DNA of 64,000 bases from Nesterenkonia sp. F. GTDB taxonomy: Bacteria > Actinomycetota > Actinomycetes > Actinomycetales > Micrococcaceae. This document shows, in pieces, positions 1-8,232 of the stretch. The translations under genes were made by a program, and so were the position numbers. The notes below the pieces were generated by a model that was given only the letters and a program-made list of their open reading frames with translations, was not told where the DNA came from and made no database searches. Numbering within the stretch: the first letter of the stretch is position 1; the number at the start of each line of letters is the position of its first letter. The stretch spans positions 62,001 to 126,000 of the forward strand of contig NZ_AFRW01000118.1 of assembly GCF_000220985.1 (NCBI RefSeq). The letters are read 5' to 3'.

Positions 1-86
1 GGCATCGTGAGGCGCAGCAGGGCGGCACGGCCCGCCGTCGGCATCGCCGGCGTCGTCGGAACCGTCGGCGTCGTCCTCCCGGTCAT
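1..86 (-). CDS. cydC: CydC, thiol reductant ABC exporter subunit, N-terminal fragment (cut by window edge)
   Basis: An ATG on the minus strand at 86 overlaps the TGA of cydD by four bases (ATGA), the usual translational coupling of this operon. The frame stays open to the window edge and begins with a short polar leader followed by RAALLRLTM, which suits the start of the first membrane domain of an ABC half-transporter. In known cyd operons the gene after cydD is cydC. Its product forms a heterodimer with CydD that exports cysteine and glutathione to the periplasmic side and is needed for cytochrome bd assembly. Only about 28 residues are visible, so the call rests on operon order and the overlap rather than on domain evidence. 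Confidence 0.6.
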   Translation of the reverse strand, partial: MTGRTTPTVPTTPAMPTAGRAALLRLTM

Positions 87-1939
87 CGGCGGCCTCCCCT
101 CGTCGCGACGGCGGCGGTCGCCCGGGCCGCAGTCGCCCCGGCCGCCGAGGAGTCCGCACCGGGGACCAGGTCGATCCGCTGGTCGGCGGCCTCGATGACC
201 GCCGAGCGGTGGCTGATGACCAGCACGACCCGGCCGACCGCGGCCTCCGCGCGCAGCGTGGCCAGCAGCCGCTGCTCGGCCTCGGCGTCCAGCGCGGCAC
301 TGGGCTCGTCGAGCAGCAGCACCGGACAGTCGCGCGCCCGGGCACGGTGCAGCGCCCGCGCCAGGGCGACGCGGTGGGCCTGCCCCCCGGAGAGACCGTC
401 GCCCCGGACACCCAGCCGCCGGCGAGGGTCCAGGGCGGCGAGATCGACGGCCGCCAGCGCCGAGCGGACGGAGGAGGCGCCGTCGGCACCGGCGTGCTCG
501 GCCCCCGACGCCGCGGGCTCGCCCAGGGCCACGTTCTCCGCCACAGTGCCGGCGCGCAGCCCATGGTCCTGCCCGGACCAGGCGATCGCCGCCCGAGGCA
601 GCGGCACCTCGCCCTGCGGACCGTGCAGTCGTGCCCCGCCGGCGGCCGGCACCAGTCCGAGCAGCGCGGCGAAGAGCGTGGACTTGCCGACGCCGCTGGG
701 CCCGGTGAGCACCGTCAGCTCGCCGGGGCGGGCGGTCAGCGCCACGCCGTCGAGGACGCGTCGACCGCCGCGGTCGACGCTCAGCCCGGCGACCTCCAGC
801 CGCGCCCCGCGAGCGACCCCCGCGCCGGAATCGGCCGCACCGACGGCGTCGGCCTGATCGCCCGCCGGCCGGGTCGTCGCGCCCTCGCCGCGGGCGATGA
901 TCGCGAAGACCTCCTCGGCCGCGGCCAGTCCGTCGGCGGCGGCGTGATACGTCGCCCCGACCTGGCGCAGCGGGGCGAAGGCCTCGGGGACGATCAGCAG
1001 CGCGGTCAGCCCCACCAGCAGCACCATCTGCCCGTCGACCAGCCGGATCCCGATGGAGACGGCCACCAGCGCAGTGGAGAGGCTCGCGGCGAGCTCCAGC
1101 ACGAAGCCGGAGAGGAAGCTGACCCGCAGCACCGCCATCGTGGAGCGCCGATGCGCCTCGGAGAGCCGGTGCAGGTTCTCCCGCTGGCGGTGCGCCCGAC
1201 CGAAGATGCGCAGCGTGGACAGTCCCTCGACCACGTCCAGATACCGGCGGCCGAGCGTGTCGAGCCGATCGCGCTGCCGACACTGGGCCGACTGGGTCGT
1301 CCAGCCGACCAGCACCATGAACAGCGGGATCAGCGGCATGGTGACCGCGACGATGATCGCAGTGGTCAGGTCCAGCAGCGCCAGCACGATCAGATGCACC
1401 GGCACCGCCAGCACAGTGAGCACCAGCTGCGGCAGATGCCGGGAGAAGTAGGCGTCCAGCGCATCCAGCCCGGGGCCCAGCGTGGTCGCGGCCCGGGCTC
1501 CGCCGGCGACGCCGAGGCCCGCGCCGTCGGCATCGCCGTCGACGTCGCCGTCGACGTCGCCGTCGACGTCGAGACCGGCGTCTCCGGCCCGCGCCAGCGC
1601 CCGGACCGCCGCGGCGCGCAGCTGACTCTTCACCCGGGCCGCCGCCCGCGCGGCGAGCACCTCCTCAGCCCAGGTCAGCACTGCACGCAGGAGCACGACC
1701 CCGGCGAGGGCGGTCAGCAGCAGCACCAGCCGACGCTCGGCGGACATCGCCCCCAGCGCTGCGAGCGGCCAGTCCGACGAGGCTCCGACCAGCTCGGCGC
1801 CGCTGACCACCGCCGCGGCGACCAGCGCGCTGAAGACCAGCACCAGCACCACGCGCAGCAGACCAAGGGCGACCTGCGCGGCCAGGAACCCGCGCGCGGC
1901 GCGGGCATGGCGCAGCAGGCGCGGATCCAGCGGCTTCAC
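83..1939 (-). CDS. cydD: CydD, thiol reductant ABC exporter subunit
   Basis: Fused membrane/ATPase half-transporter of 618 aa, of normal family length. The start MKPLDPRLLRHAR is typical of CydD. Hydrophobic segments fill the first 340 residues. The nucleotide-binding domain carries Walker A GPSGVGKST (about 412-420), signature LSGGQ (about 516), Walker B VLLLDEPSAALD (about 543) and an H-loop ISHRS. With CydC it should export cysteine/glutathione, a condition for haem insertion into cytochrome bd. It lies 68 bp after cydB and overlaps cydC by 4 bp, so the four genes are one operon. Odd point: the cytoplasmic loop after the second membrane helix contains an Asp/Gly/Val repeat (DVDG units, about 122-140) encoded by a 12-bp tandem repeat. 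Confidence 0.95.
   Translation of the reverse strand: MKPLDPRLLRHARAARGFLAAQVALGLLRVVLVLVFSALVAAAVVSGAELVGASSDWPLAALGAMSAERRLVLLLTALAGVVLLRAVLTWAEEVLAARAAARVKSQLRAAAVRALARAGDAGLDVDGDVDGDVDGDADGAGLGVAGGARAATTLGPGLDALDAYFSRHLPQLVLTVLAVPVHLIVLALLDLTTAIIVAVTMPLIPLFMVLVGWTTQSAQCRQRDRLDTLGRRYLDVVEGLSTLRIFGRAHRQRENLHRLSEAHRRSTMAVLRVSFLSGFVLELAASLSTALVAVSIGIRLVDGQMVLLVGLTALLIVPEAFAPLRQVGATYHAAADGLAAAEEVFAIIARGEGATTRPAGDQADAVGAADSGAGVARGARLEVAGLSVDRGGRRVLDGVALTARPGELTVLTGPSGVGKSTLFAALLGLVPAAGGARLHGPQGEVPLPRAAIAWSGQDHGLRAGTVAENVALGEPAASGAEHAGADGASSVRSALAAVDLAALDPRRRLGVRGDGLSGGQAHRVALARALHRARARDCPVLLLDEPSAALDAEAEQRLLATLRAEAAVGRVVLVISHRSAVIEAADQRIDLVPGADSSAAGATAARATAAVATRGGRR
1538..1570 (-). repeat. 12-bp tandem repeat inside cydD
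   Basis: The unit GTCGACGTCGCC occurs twice in full and once in part. It keeps frame and encodes DVDG repeats in a cytoplasmic loop of CydD. Such a short perfect array is prone to copy-number change without breaking the frame. Confidence 0.8.
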
Positions 1940-2007
1940 GGCGTCACCTCGTCACAGTCGGGAGCGGGTCGGGAGCGGCGGGCCGGGGGCGGTGGGCGGC
2001 CACGGCG

Positions 2008-3021
2008 TCAGTGCGCCGCGGAGGCGATGTGTTCGCGGGTCAGCCGCCGGCGGAACACCCAGTAGGTCCAGATCTGATACCCGATCACCAGCGGCGTGGT
2101 GAACGCGGCCACCCAGAGCATCACGCCCAGCGTGTAGTCGGTGGAGCTGGCGTTGTCGATGGTCAGCGTCCCGACGCCGGAGGTCGAGGGCAGCACCGTC
2201 GGGAAGAGCACCAGGAACAGCGTGCTGATCGCCGCGGCCGTCGTCACCGCCAGACCGGTGAAGGCCAGCCCCTCGCGACCGACGAGGTTCGCCGCCAGTC
2301 CGCCGACCAGTGCGAGCGCGGCGAGGACGCCGACCACCAGCGCCGGACCGGCCAGCGCGGCGTCGCGGTGCTCCAGCAGCGTCCAGACGAGCAGTCCGAC
2401 GGCGGCCGCGGCGGCGGGGGCCCCGACGCCGGCGGCGAGCCGACGCGCCCGGGTGCGGATGGCGCCGTCGGTCTTCAGCGCGATGAACACCGCACCGTGG
2501 ACCAGGCAGAGCAGCGTCAGCGTGACACCTCCCAGCACGGTGTAGGGGTTGACGATGTCGGTGAATCCGGCGCGGACGTCATGATCGGCGGTCATCGGCA
2601 GGCCCTGCACCACGCCGGTGAAGATCAGCCCCCAGAGGAAGGCCGGAGCCAGCGAGCCGACGATGATCATCCGGTCGAAGGCCCGCTTCCACCCGGCGTG
2701 CTTGCGCTGGTGGCGGAACTCGAAGCTGACGCCGCGGGCGATCAGCGCCAGCAGGATGAGCAGCAGCGGCAGGTACATGCCGGAGAACAGCGAGGCGTAC
2801 CACTCGGGGAAGGCGGCGAAGAGCACCGCGCCGGCGACGATCACCCAGGTCTCGTTGAGATCCCAGACCGGGCCGATGGTGTTGATCACCACGCGCCGAT
2901 CGGTGTCGTCGCGGCTGAGCAGCGGCAGGGCCATGCCGACGCCGAAGTCGAAGCCGTCGAGGACGAAGTAGCCCACGAAGAAGAAGGCCACGAGGATGAA
3001 CCAGAGCTGGGTGAGTTCCAT
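2008..3021 (-). CDS. cydB: Cytochrome bd ubiquinol oxidase subunit II
   Basis: 337-aa polytopic membrane protein that starts MELTQLWFILVAFFFVGYF, with the conserved early motif LDGFDFGVGM of CydB. Hydrophobic segments continue to the C-terminus. CydB pairs with CydA to form the quinol oxidase that reduces O2 to water with high affinity, helping respiration at low oxygen or under nitric oxide or sulfide stress. It starts 15 bp after the cydA stop and is followed by cydD, so assembly factor and enzyme are co-transcribed. Length is normal for actinobacterial CydB. Confidence 0.97.
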   Translation of the reverse strand: MELTQLWFILVAFFFVGYFVLDGFDFGVGMALPLLSRDDTDRRVVINTIGPVWDLNETWVIVAGAVLFAAFPEWYASLFSGMYLPLLLILLALIARGVSFEFRHQRKHAGWKRAFDRMIIVGSLAPAFLWGLIFTGVVQGLPMTADHDVRAGFTDIVNPYTVLGGVTLTLLCLVHGAVFIALKTDGAIRTRARRLAAGVGAPAAAAAVGLLVWTLLEHRDAALAGPALVVGVLAALALVGGLAANLVGREGLAFTGLAVTTAAAISTLFLVLFPTVLPSTSGVGTLTIDNASSTDYTLGVMLWVAAFTTPLVIGYQIWTYWVFRRRLTREHIASAAH

Positions 3022-3036
3022 GATGCGGCTCCTGCC

Positions 3037-4467
3037 TCAGTAGACCATCGCGAAGTCGGCGTCGTCGGCGCTGCTTCCGCCCTCGCCGTCGTCGTCCTCG
3101 GCGATCTCCGGCGGCCCCTCCTGGGCGGCCTTGAGGATCAGCCGGAACTCGACGACGGCCAGCACCCCGTAGATCAGCGTGAACGCGGCCAGCGAGATCG
3201 CGACCTGCCAGCCGGCGACCGTCGGCGAGACGGCCGCGGCGGTCTTCATCTCGCCGAAGACGATCCACGGCTGCCGGCCCATCTCGGTGAAGACCCAGCC
3301 GACCAGCGAGGCCAGCAGCGGCAGCGGGGCGGTCCAGATCAGCGCCCGCCACTTCAGGTCCTCCGCCCGGGCGCCGAGCGGCCGGGCCTTCTTCCGGGTG
3401 AACCACAGCGCGATCAGCGAGACCAGCGCCGAGCAGGCTCCCAGTCCGATCATCCATCGGAAGGCCCAGTAGGTGATCCAGATGATCGGGGTGTACTCGC
3501 CGGGTCCGAACTGGGCGACGTACTGGTCCTGCAGGTCGTTGATGCCCTCCACCTCGCCGCCGAGGGTGTGGGTGGACAGCAGCGAGAGCAGATGCGGGAT
3601 GCGGATGGAGAACAGCTCCGAGGCACCGTCGGGGGTGCCGAGGGTGAAGATCGAGAAGCTGGCGTTCTTCGTGGTCTCGTAGAGGCCTTCGGCGGCGGCC
3701 ATCTTCATCGGCTGGGCGTCGACCATCGCCAGCGAGAGCTGGTCGCCGGAGAGCCCGACGCCGGCGAAGGCGGCGACGTTGGCCCACAGGCCGGTCTTCA
3801 GCGCCGGGCGCATGGTCTCGACATGCTGGCGACGGCGCAGATGCCAGGCGGCGACGGCGACCATCACCGCCGCGGCGAACATGATCGCCGCGAAGATGGT
3901 GTGCGGGAAGGCGGCCAGGGCGACCGGGTTGGTCAGCACCTCCCAGAGGCTGGTCAGCTCCGCCCGACCGCGCTCGGCGTTCATCGTGTAGCCCACCGGG
4001 TTCTGCATGAACGCGTTGGCGGCGAGGATGAAGTAGGCCGAGAGCGTGCTGGCGATGAAGACCACCCAGATGCAGGCCAGATGGGCCAGCCGCGGGATGC
4101 GGCCCCAGCCGAAGATCCAGAGCCCGATGAAAGTGGCCTCGAAGAAGAAGGCGGCCAGCCCCTCGATGGCCAGCGGGGCGCCGAATACGTCGCCGACGAA
4201 GCGCGAGTACTCCGACCAGTTCATCCCGAACTGGAACTCCTGGACGATGCCGGTGACCACGCCCATGGCGAAGTTGATCAGGAAGATCTTGCCGAACAGT
4301 CGGGTCAGCTTCAGGTAGGTGACCTTGTTCGTCCGCACCCAGGCGGTCTGCATGATCGCCGCCATCAGGGCCATCCCGATGGTCAGCGGCACGAACAGGA
4401 AGTGATAGAGCGTGGTCAGCCCGAACTGCCAGCGTGCCATGGTCAGCGGGTCGAAGATCTGTTCCAT
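3037..4467 (-). CDS. cydA: Cytochrome bd ubiquinol oxidase subunit I
   Basis: 476-aa haem-binding subunit. His22 (in LYHFLFVPL) matches the axial haem ligand near the N-terminus of CydA. A second His lies in FPHTIFAAIMF, and the family motif GRQPW follows a Met at about 395. The quinol-binding loop is short (the stretch containing GEVEGINDLQDQY), so this belongs to the short-Q-loop class rather than the E. coli-like long class. It is the first gene of the cyd operon. The 255 bp upstream hold a candidate promoter and two different dyad elements, which suggests the operon is regulated. Confidence 0.97.
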   Translation of the reverse strand: MEQIFDPLTMARWQFGLTTLYHFLFVPLTIGMALMAAIMQTAWVRTNKVTYLKLTRLFGKIFLINFAMGVVTGIVQEFQFGMNWSEYSRFVGDVFGAPLAIEGLAAFFFEATFIGLWIFGWGRIPRLAHLACIWVVFIASTLSAYFILAANAFMQNPVGYTMNAERGRAELTSLWEVLTNPVALAAFPHTIFAAIMFAAAVMVAVAAWHLRRRQHVETMRPALKTGLWANVAAFAGVGLSGDQLSLAMVDAQPMKMAAAEGLYETTKNASFSIFTLGTPDGASELFSIRIPHLLSLLSTHTLGGEVEGINDLQDQYVAQFGPGEYTPIIWITYWAFRWMIGLGACSALVSLIALWFTRKKARPLGARAEDLKWRALIWTAPLPLLASLVGWVFTEMGRQPWIVFGEMKTAAAVSPTVAGWQVAISLAAFTLIYGVLAVVEFRLILKAAQEGPPEIAEDDDGEGGSSADDADFAMVY

Positions 4468-4546
4468 GAGCGCCCACCTGCGCCTTCTCCGGCTCGAGGG
4501 TCCGCGCCCGACGGTCGGCGTCGCCGGCTGCGGTGATCCACCACGG

Positions 4547-4566
4547 GGATCACGGGCGTGATCCTA
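4547..4566 (-). promoter_or_regulatory. Candidate cydA promoter -10 overlapped by an inverted repeat
   Basis: On the minus strand TAGGAT (4566-4561) resembles a -10 hexamer about 95 bp before cydA. It overlaps one arm of the inverted repeat GGATCAC-N4-GTGATCC (4547-4564). A further GGTGATCC stands at 4532-4539. No convincing -35 is visible. The overlap suggests an operator, but no regulator can be named. Confidence 0.4.
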
Positions 4567-4651
4567 TGCGGCGGAGTGCGCTCCGGCGAGGGTCGACGAG
4601 ACCCGTCGCGGCGGGGAGGCCGGCGTCCGCGCGCCGTCGCCCCGCGAAGAA

Positions 4652-4691
4652 TTCTACGCCGTGTAGAAGAGTTTTTCTACACGGCGTAGAA
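4652..4691. promoter_or_regulatory. Perfect 17-bp inverted repeat made of two smaller dyads upstream of cydA
   Basis: TTCTACGCCGTGTAGAA (4652-4668) is followed after 6 bp by its exact reverse complement (4675-4691). Each arm is itself a dyad, TTCTAC-N5-GTAGAA, so the site can be read as two tandem operators or as one long hairpin. It lies 31 bp after the stop of the sorC-type gene and about 185 bp before cydA, both on the minus strand. No U-tract follows on either strand, so a simple intrinsic terminator is less likely. The AT-rich core stands out against its surroundings. Confidence 0.6.
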
Positions 4692-4722
4692 CAGAGGCGC
4701 CGACCGAGGCGGACCCTCGCCC

Positions 4723-5709
4723 TCAGCGCACGTCGAGCATCTCGGCGAGCTGGTCGGCCAGCTCGGCGGAGATCACCAGATCATCGACGAAGCTCCCGCG
4801 GGCCGCGGCGATCACCGCGGCGGGCTGTCCCACCGCCGGCGCGACGGCGACCACCCGCGAGCGACGCAGCTGGGCGGGGTAGACCCCGACGACCCGATCC
4901 TCCATGACCGACTCGACCACCCCGCCCGACTCGTCCAGCAGGATCCCCGAACACTCGGCCACGACGCCGGCCTCCCGGGCCCGACGATGCTCCTCCTCGC
5001 TGAAGCGCCCCCAGAGCGTGGATCCCCCGGGATGCCAGGCGCCGATCGAGACCACGGCGACGTCCATCTCGTCGGCGGCCTCCAGGGCGGCCCGGACCTC
5101 GTCGGTGCCGCGCAGCGCGGCGGCGACGGCGGCGGAGTCGACGATCAGCGGCGTCGGCAGCGGCCAGACCTGGCCGCCGGCGCGGGCGCCGAGCCGATGG
5201 ACCAGCGTCGAGGAGTCCGCCGTCGAGGACCCCGGGGCGCTGAGCGGGCCGACCAGCTGGACGATGTCCACCTTCGGCATGCCCTCGAGATGCTCGGGCA
5301 GGTGGCTCAGCGTCCGGGACCAGGAGACCCCCAGCCGGGCGCCGTCGTGCAGCCCGAGGGGCAGCAGATGGGCGACCTGACGAGCCAGCGCCGACCGCAT
5401 GGTCTCATCTGAGCGCTGGGCGACCACGGTGACCGAGGAGACGCCCAGCGCGGCCGCCAGGTCGGCATGGTCGGCGCCGGAGTCGGAGGGGTTGACGATG
5501 GTGATGCGCACCACCCCCTCGTCGCGCGCCTGGTCCAGCAGTCGGGCCACCTGGAAGCGCGAGAGGCGATGCCGGCGGGCGATCTCCACCTTCGAGCGAC
5601 CGTCGAGATAGTGCTCGCCGGCCAGCTCGGCCATCAGTGCCAGGGCGCGCCGATCAGGGTGCTGCGCGGCGGCCTCGGCGGGCTCGTCGGGTCGGCGATC
5701 CTGCGGCAT
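4723..5709 (-). CDS. SorC/DeoR-type sugar-binding transcriptional regulator
   Basis: 328 aa from an ATG at 5709 that has GGAGG five bases upstream. A longer frame to 5763 has no better start. The N-terminal helix-turn-helix (about residues 30-65, KVEIARRHRLSRFQVARLL) is followed by a SorC-type sugar-phosphate binding domain (DGARLGVSWSRTL, and VDIVQLVGPLSAPG). Such regulators bind phosphorylated sugars or polyols and control neighbouring uptake genes. It is divergent from the polyol-type ABC importer at 5908, which is its likely target. A dyad TGCTC-N4-GAGCA stands just in front of it. Confidence 0.9.
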   Translation of the reverse strand: MPQDRRPDEPAEAAAQHPDRRALALMAELAGEHYLDGRSKVEIARRHRLSRFQVARLLDQARDEGVVRITIVNPSDSGADHADLAAALGVSSVTVVAQRSDETMRSALARQVAHLLPLGLHDGARLGVSWSRTLSHLPEHLEGMPKVDIVQLVGPLSAPGSSTADSSTLVHRLGARAGGQVWPLPTPLIVDSAAVAAALRGTDEVRAALEAADEMDVAVVSIGAWHPGGSTLWGRFSEEEHRRAREAGVVAECSGILLDESGGVVESVMEDRVVGVYPAQLRRSRVVAVAPAVGQPAAVIAAARGSFVDDLVISAELADQLAEMLDVR

Positions 5710-5725
5710 GTCATCCTCCAATGCT

Positions 5726-5739
5726 TGCTCATCCGAGCA
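5726..5739. promoter_or_regulatory. Candidate SorC operator in the divergent promoter region
   Basis: TGCTC-ATCC-GAGCA is a 5+4+5 dyad 17 bp upstream of the regulator start. It sits next to an AT-rich stretch (CATATATGACTAA) that may hold the divergent promoters. A looser TGAG...CTCA pair follows at 5765-5784. Assignment to the SorC protein is inference from position. Confidence 0.4.
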
Positions 5740-5803
5740 TATATGACTAAGGTCACCTAACAAGTGAGCGATACATCACACTCAAACGAGCACCCTCCCC
5801 GAT

Positions 5804-5863
5804 GATGACTCCGTGGAACGTGCGGGAATACCGACTCTTTCCCACACTTTCCACGGACTCATC
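5804..5863. repeat. 60-bp palindromic hairpin element, copy 1
   Basis: Two 25-nt arms around a 10-nt loop: GATGACTCCGTGG, a variable 7-mer (AACGTGC) and GGGAA, then the inverted arm. Two mismatches and one position that wobbles in a minus-strand transcript are present. It lies between the divergent SorC-type regulator and the importer operon. Two further copies at 14397 and 16618 share the outer 13 bp, the inner 5 bp and the loop length. Confidence 0.85.
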
Positions 5864-5907
5864 GCAGGGCGGGAGGGCTCGGCGGCACAGATGAGGAACC
5901 TCCCACC

Positions 5908-7275
5908 ATGACACCTCCTCCACCCTCCCGACGGACGGTGCTCGGCGCCGGGTTCGGCGCCGGCCTGGGCGCGACGCTGGGGCTGACCTCCTGCGCGCCG
6001 GCGACGTCGTCCGGCGGCCGCGAGACGATCGTCGTCGCCATCGTCTCGAATCCGCAGATGCAGGACGCGATGAGCCTGATCGAGCACTTCCGCGCCGACC
6101 ACCCGCACATCGACGTGCGCTTCGTCCCGCTGCCGGAGAACGAGGCCCGGGCGAAGATCACCGCCTCGGTCGCCTCCGGCGGCGGCGAGTTCGACGTCGT
6201 GATGATCTCCAACTACGAGACCCCGATCTGGGCGGCCGACGGCTGGCTGACCCCGCTGGACGACTACATCGCCGCCACCGACGGCTACCGGCCCGACGAC
6301 TTCATCGGCACCATTCGCGACGCGCTCTCCCACGACGGCGCGCAGTACTCGGTGCCCTTCTACGGCGAGTCCTCCTTCATGGTCTACCGCCGCGACCTCT
6401 TCGAGCAGGCCGGGCTGACCATGCCCGAGCAGCCCACCTGGGAGGAGATCCGCGGCTTCGCCGAGCAGCTGCATTCCCCCGACGACGGGGTCTCGGGCAT
6501 CGCGCTGCGCGGTCTGGCGGGCTGGGGCGAGGTGCTCGCCCCGCTGAACACCGTCATCAACACCTTCGGAGGCCGCTGGTTCGACCCCGACTGGCGCCCC
6601 ATGCTCGACTCCGACGCCGTCCACGAGGCCGTCTCCACCTACGTCGACACGCTGCGCACCTGGGGACAGCCCGGCGCGGCCACCGCCGGCTTCGGCGACT
6701 GCCTGACCCGCTTCGGCCAGGGCGACGCGGCCATGTGGTACGACGCCTCCTCGATGGTCTCCGGCCTCGAGGACCCCGACTCCTCCACCGTCGTGGGGAA
6801 CACCGGCTACGCGCTGGCCCCCGTGGTGGAGACCGACTACTCCGGCTGGCTCTACTCCTGGAGCCTGGCCATCCCGGAGACCAGCCCGCGCAAGCAGGCC
6901 GCCTGGGACTTCATCGCCTGGATGACGCATCCGGACTACTTCCAGCTGGTCGGCGAGGAGCGCGGCTGGGCGGCCCTGCCGCCGGGGTCGCGGAAGTCCA
7001 CCTACGACATCCCGGAGTACGCCGAGATCGCCGAGCACTACGCCGAGCCGACGCTGACCTCGATGGACCACGCCACCCAGGAACACTGCCTGGTCTCCGA
7101 GGTCCCCTACCCGGGCATCCAGTTCGTCGGCATCCCCGAGTTCCAGGACCTCGGCACCCGCGTCGGCCAGCAGATCTCCGCGGCGGTGGCCGGACAGCAG
7201 AGCGTCGCCGACGCGCTGCGCCAGTCGCAGACCTTCGCCGAGTCCGTCGCCCGCACCTACGGATGGGAGGGCTGA
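5908..7275 (+). CDS. Polyol-type ABC transporter substrate-binding lipoprotein
   Basis: 455 aa. The N-terminus has a twin-arginine motif (SRRTVLGAG, Arg8-Arg9) and a lipobox ending at Cys29 (GLTSC), so a Tat-exported lipoprotein is expected. The body is an extracellular solute-binding protein of family 1. The C-terminal stretch GIQFVGIPEFQDLGTRVGQQ resembles mannitol/sorbitol binding proteins (SmoE/MtlE type) as I recall them. It captures substrate for the two permeases downstream (3 bp gap, then a 4-bp overlap). GAGG lies 11 bp before the ATG. Control by the divergent SorC-type regulator is likely. The exact polyol cannot be told. Confidence 0.88.
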   Translation: MTPPPPSRRTVLGAGFGAGLGATLGLTSCAPATSSGGRETIVVAIVSNPQMQDAMSLIEHFRADHPHIDVRFVPLPENEARAKITASVASGGGEFDVVMISNYETPIWAADGWLTPLDDYIAATDGYRPDDFIGTIRDALSHDGAQYSVPFYGESSFMVYRRDLFEQAGLTMPEQPTWEEIRGFAEQLHSPDDGVSGIALRGLAGWGEVLAPLNTVINTFGGRWFDPDWRPMLDSDAVHEAVSTYVDTLRTWGQPGAATAGFGDCLTRFGQGDAAMWYDASSMVSGLEDPDSSTVVGNTGYALAPVVETDYSGWLYSWSLAIPETSPRKQAAWDFIAWMTHPDYFQLVGEERGWAALPPGSRKSTYDIPEYAEIAEHYAEPTLTSMDHATQEHCLVSEVPYPGIQFVGIPEFQDLGTRVGQQISAAVAGQQSVADALRQSQTFAESVARTYGWEG

Positions 7276-7278
7276 GCC

Positions 7279-8232
7279 ATGAGCCCGGCTCCAGAACAGG
7301 CCGGTCGCCGAGACCGGCGCGACGCCGAGACGCTGCGCGCCGATCGCACCGCGGAGAAGGCCGACGCGCGCCGTCGTCGCCTGCCGCTGCTGCCGGCGCT
7401 GATCTTCGTCATCGTCTGCACCCAGATCCCGTTCCTGCTGACCATCTGGTATTCGCTGCGGTCGCGGAACCTGCTGCGCCCGGAGGGCGACCAGTTCGTC
7501 GGACTGCAGAACTTCGTCGACCTCTTCGTCGACTCCACCTTCCGCACCGCGGCGATCAACTCGGTGGGGATCACCCTGGGCTGCGTGCTGATCTCCATGG
7601 TCCTCGGCCTCGGACTGGCGCTGCTGCTGGACCGCAGCTTCCCCGGCCGCGGAGTGGTGCGCACGCTGCTGATCACCCCGTTCCTGATCATGCCGGTGGC
7701 CGGCGCGATGCTCTGGAGCATCTCGATGTTCGACCCCAGCTACGGGCTGGTGAACTGGCTGCTCGAGCTGGTCGGCATCGGGGCGGTGGACTTCACCTCC
7801 CAGCACCCGGTGGCCTCGATCATCGTCGCCCTGGTCTGGCAGTGGACGCCGTTCATGATGCTGCTCCTGCTGGCCGGGCTGCAGTCGCAGACCAAGGACG
7901 TGCTGGAGGCCGCGCAGATCGACGGCGCCGGCCCGGTGAAGACCTTCCTGCTGGTCACCCTGCCGCACCTGCGGTTCTACCTGGAGCTGTCGGTGCTGCT
8001 GGGCGCGATCTACGTGGTCAACACCTTCGACCACATCTACCTGATGACCGCCGGGGGCCCCGGGACGGCGAGCGCGAACCTGCCGTTCTACATCTACCAG
8101 CGCGCCTTCCTCGGCTTCGACATCGGGCAGTCGGCGGCGATGGGCGTGGTGACGGTGATCGCGACGATCATCCTGGCCCTGCTCGCCCTGCGGCTCATCT
8201 TCCGCAGCATCAACGCGAAGGAGCAGTCATGA
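7279..8232 (+). CDS. ABC sugar/polyol transporter permease, MalF-like
   Basis: 317 aa. A basic, hydrophilic N-terminus of about 35 residues is followed by six predicted membrane helices of the binding-protein-dependent permease fold. The EAA loop that contacts the ATPase reads EAAQIDGAGPVKTFLLVTLP. It is the first of two permeases, starts 3 bp after the binding protein and ends in an ATGA overlap with the second. The product should form a heterodimeric channel with the next gene. No ATPase gene is present in the operon. Confidence 0.92.
   Translation: MSPAPEQAGRRDRRDAETLRADRTAEKADARRRRLPLLPALIFVIVCTQIPFLLTIWYSLRSRNLLRPEGDQFVGLQNFVDLFVDSTFRTAAINSVGITLGCVLISMVLGLGLALLLDRSFPGRGVVRTLLITPFLIMPVAGAMLWSISMFDPSYGLVNWLLELVGIGAVDFTSQHPVASIIVALVWQWTPFMMLLLLAGLQSQTKDVLEAAQIDGAGPVKTFLLVTLPHLRFYLELSVLLGAIYVVNTFDHIYLMTAGGPGTASANLPFYIYQRAFLGFDIGQSAAMGVVTVIATIILALLALRLIFRSINAKEQS

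Noticed and set aside
209-2065. 618-aa plus-strand frame over cydD
   Set aside because: Mirror frame of a clear CydD gene; composition is Gly/Arg/Gln/His-rich as expected from the antisense of high-GC coding DNA, with no domain.
2011-4536. 841-aa plus-strand frame opposite cydB and cydA
   Set aside because: Antisense of two well-supported membrane protein genes; no recognisable motif.
4652-4691. Simple intrinsic terminator of the SorC-type gene
   Set aside because: The stem is long enough but no U-tract follows on either strand, and each arm is a dyad, so an operator reading is kept as first choice.
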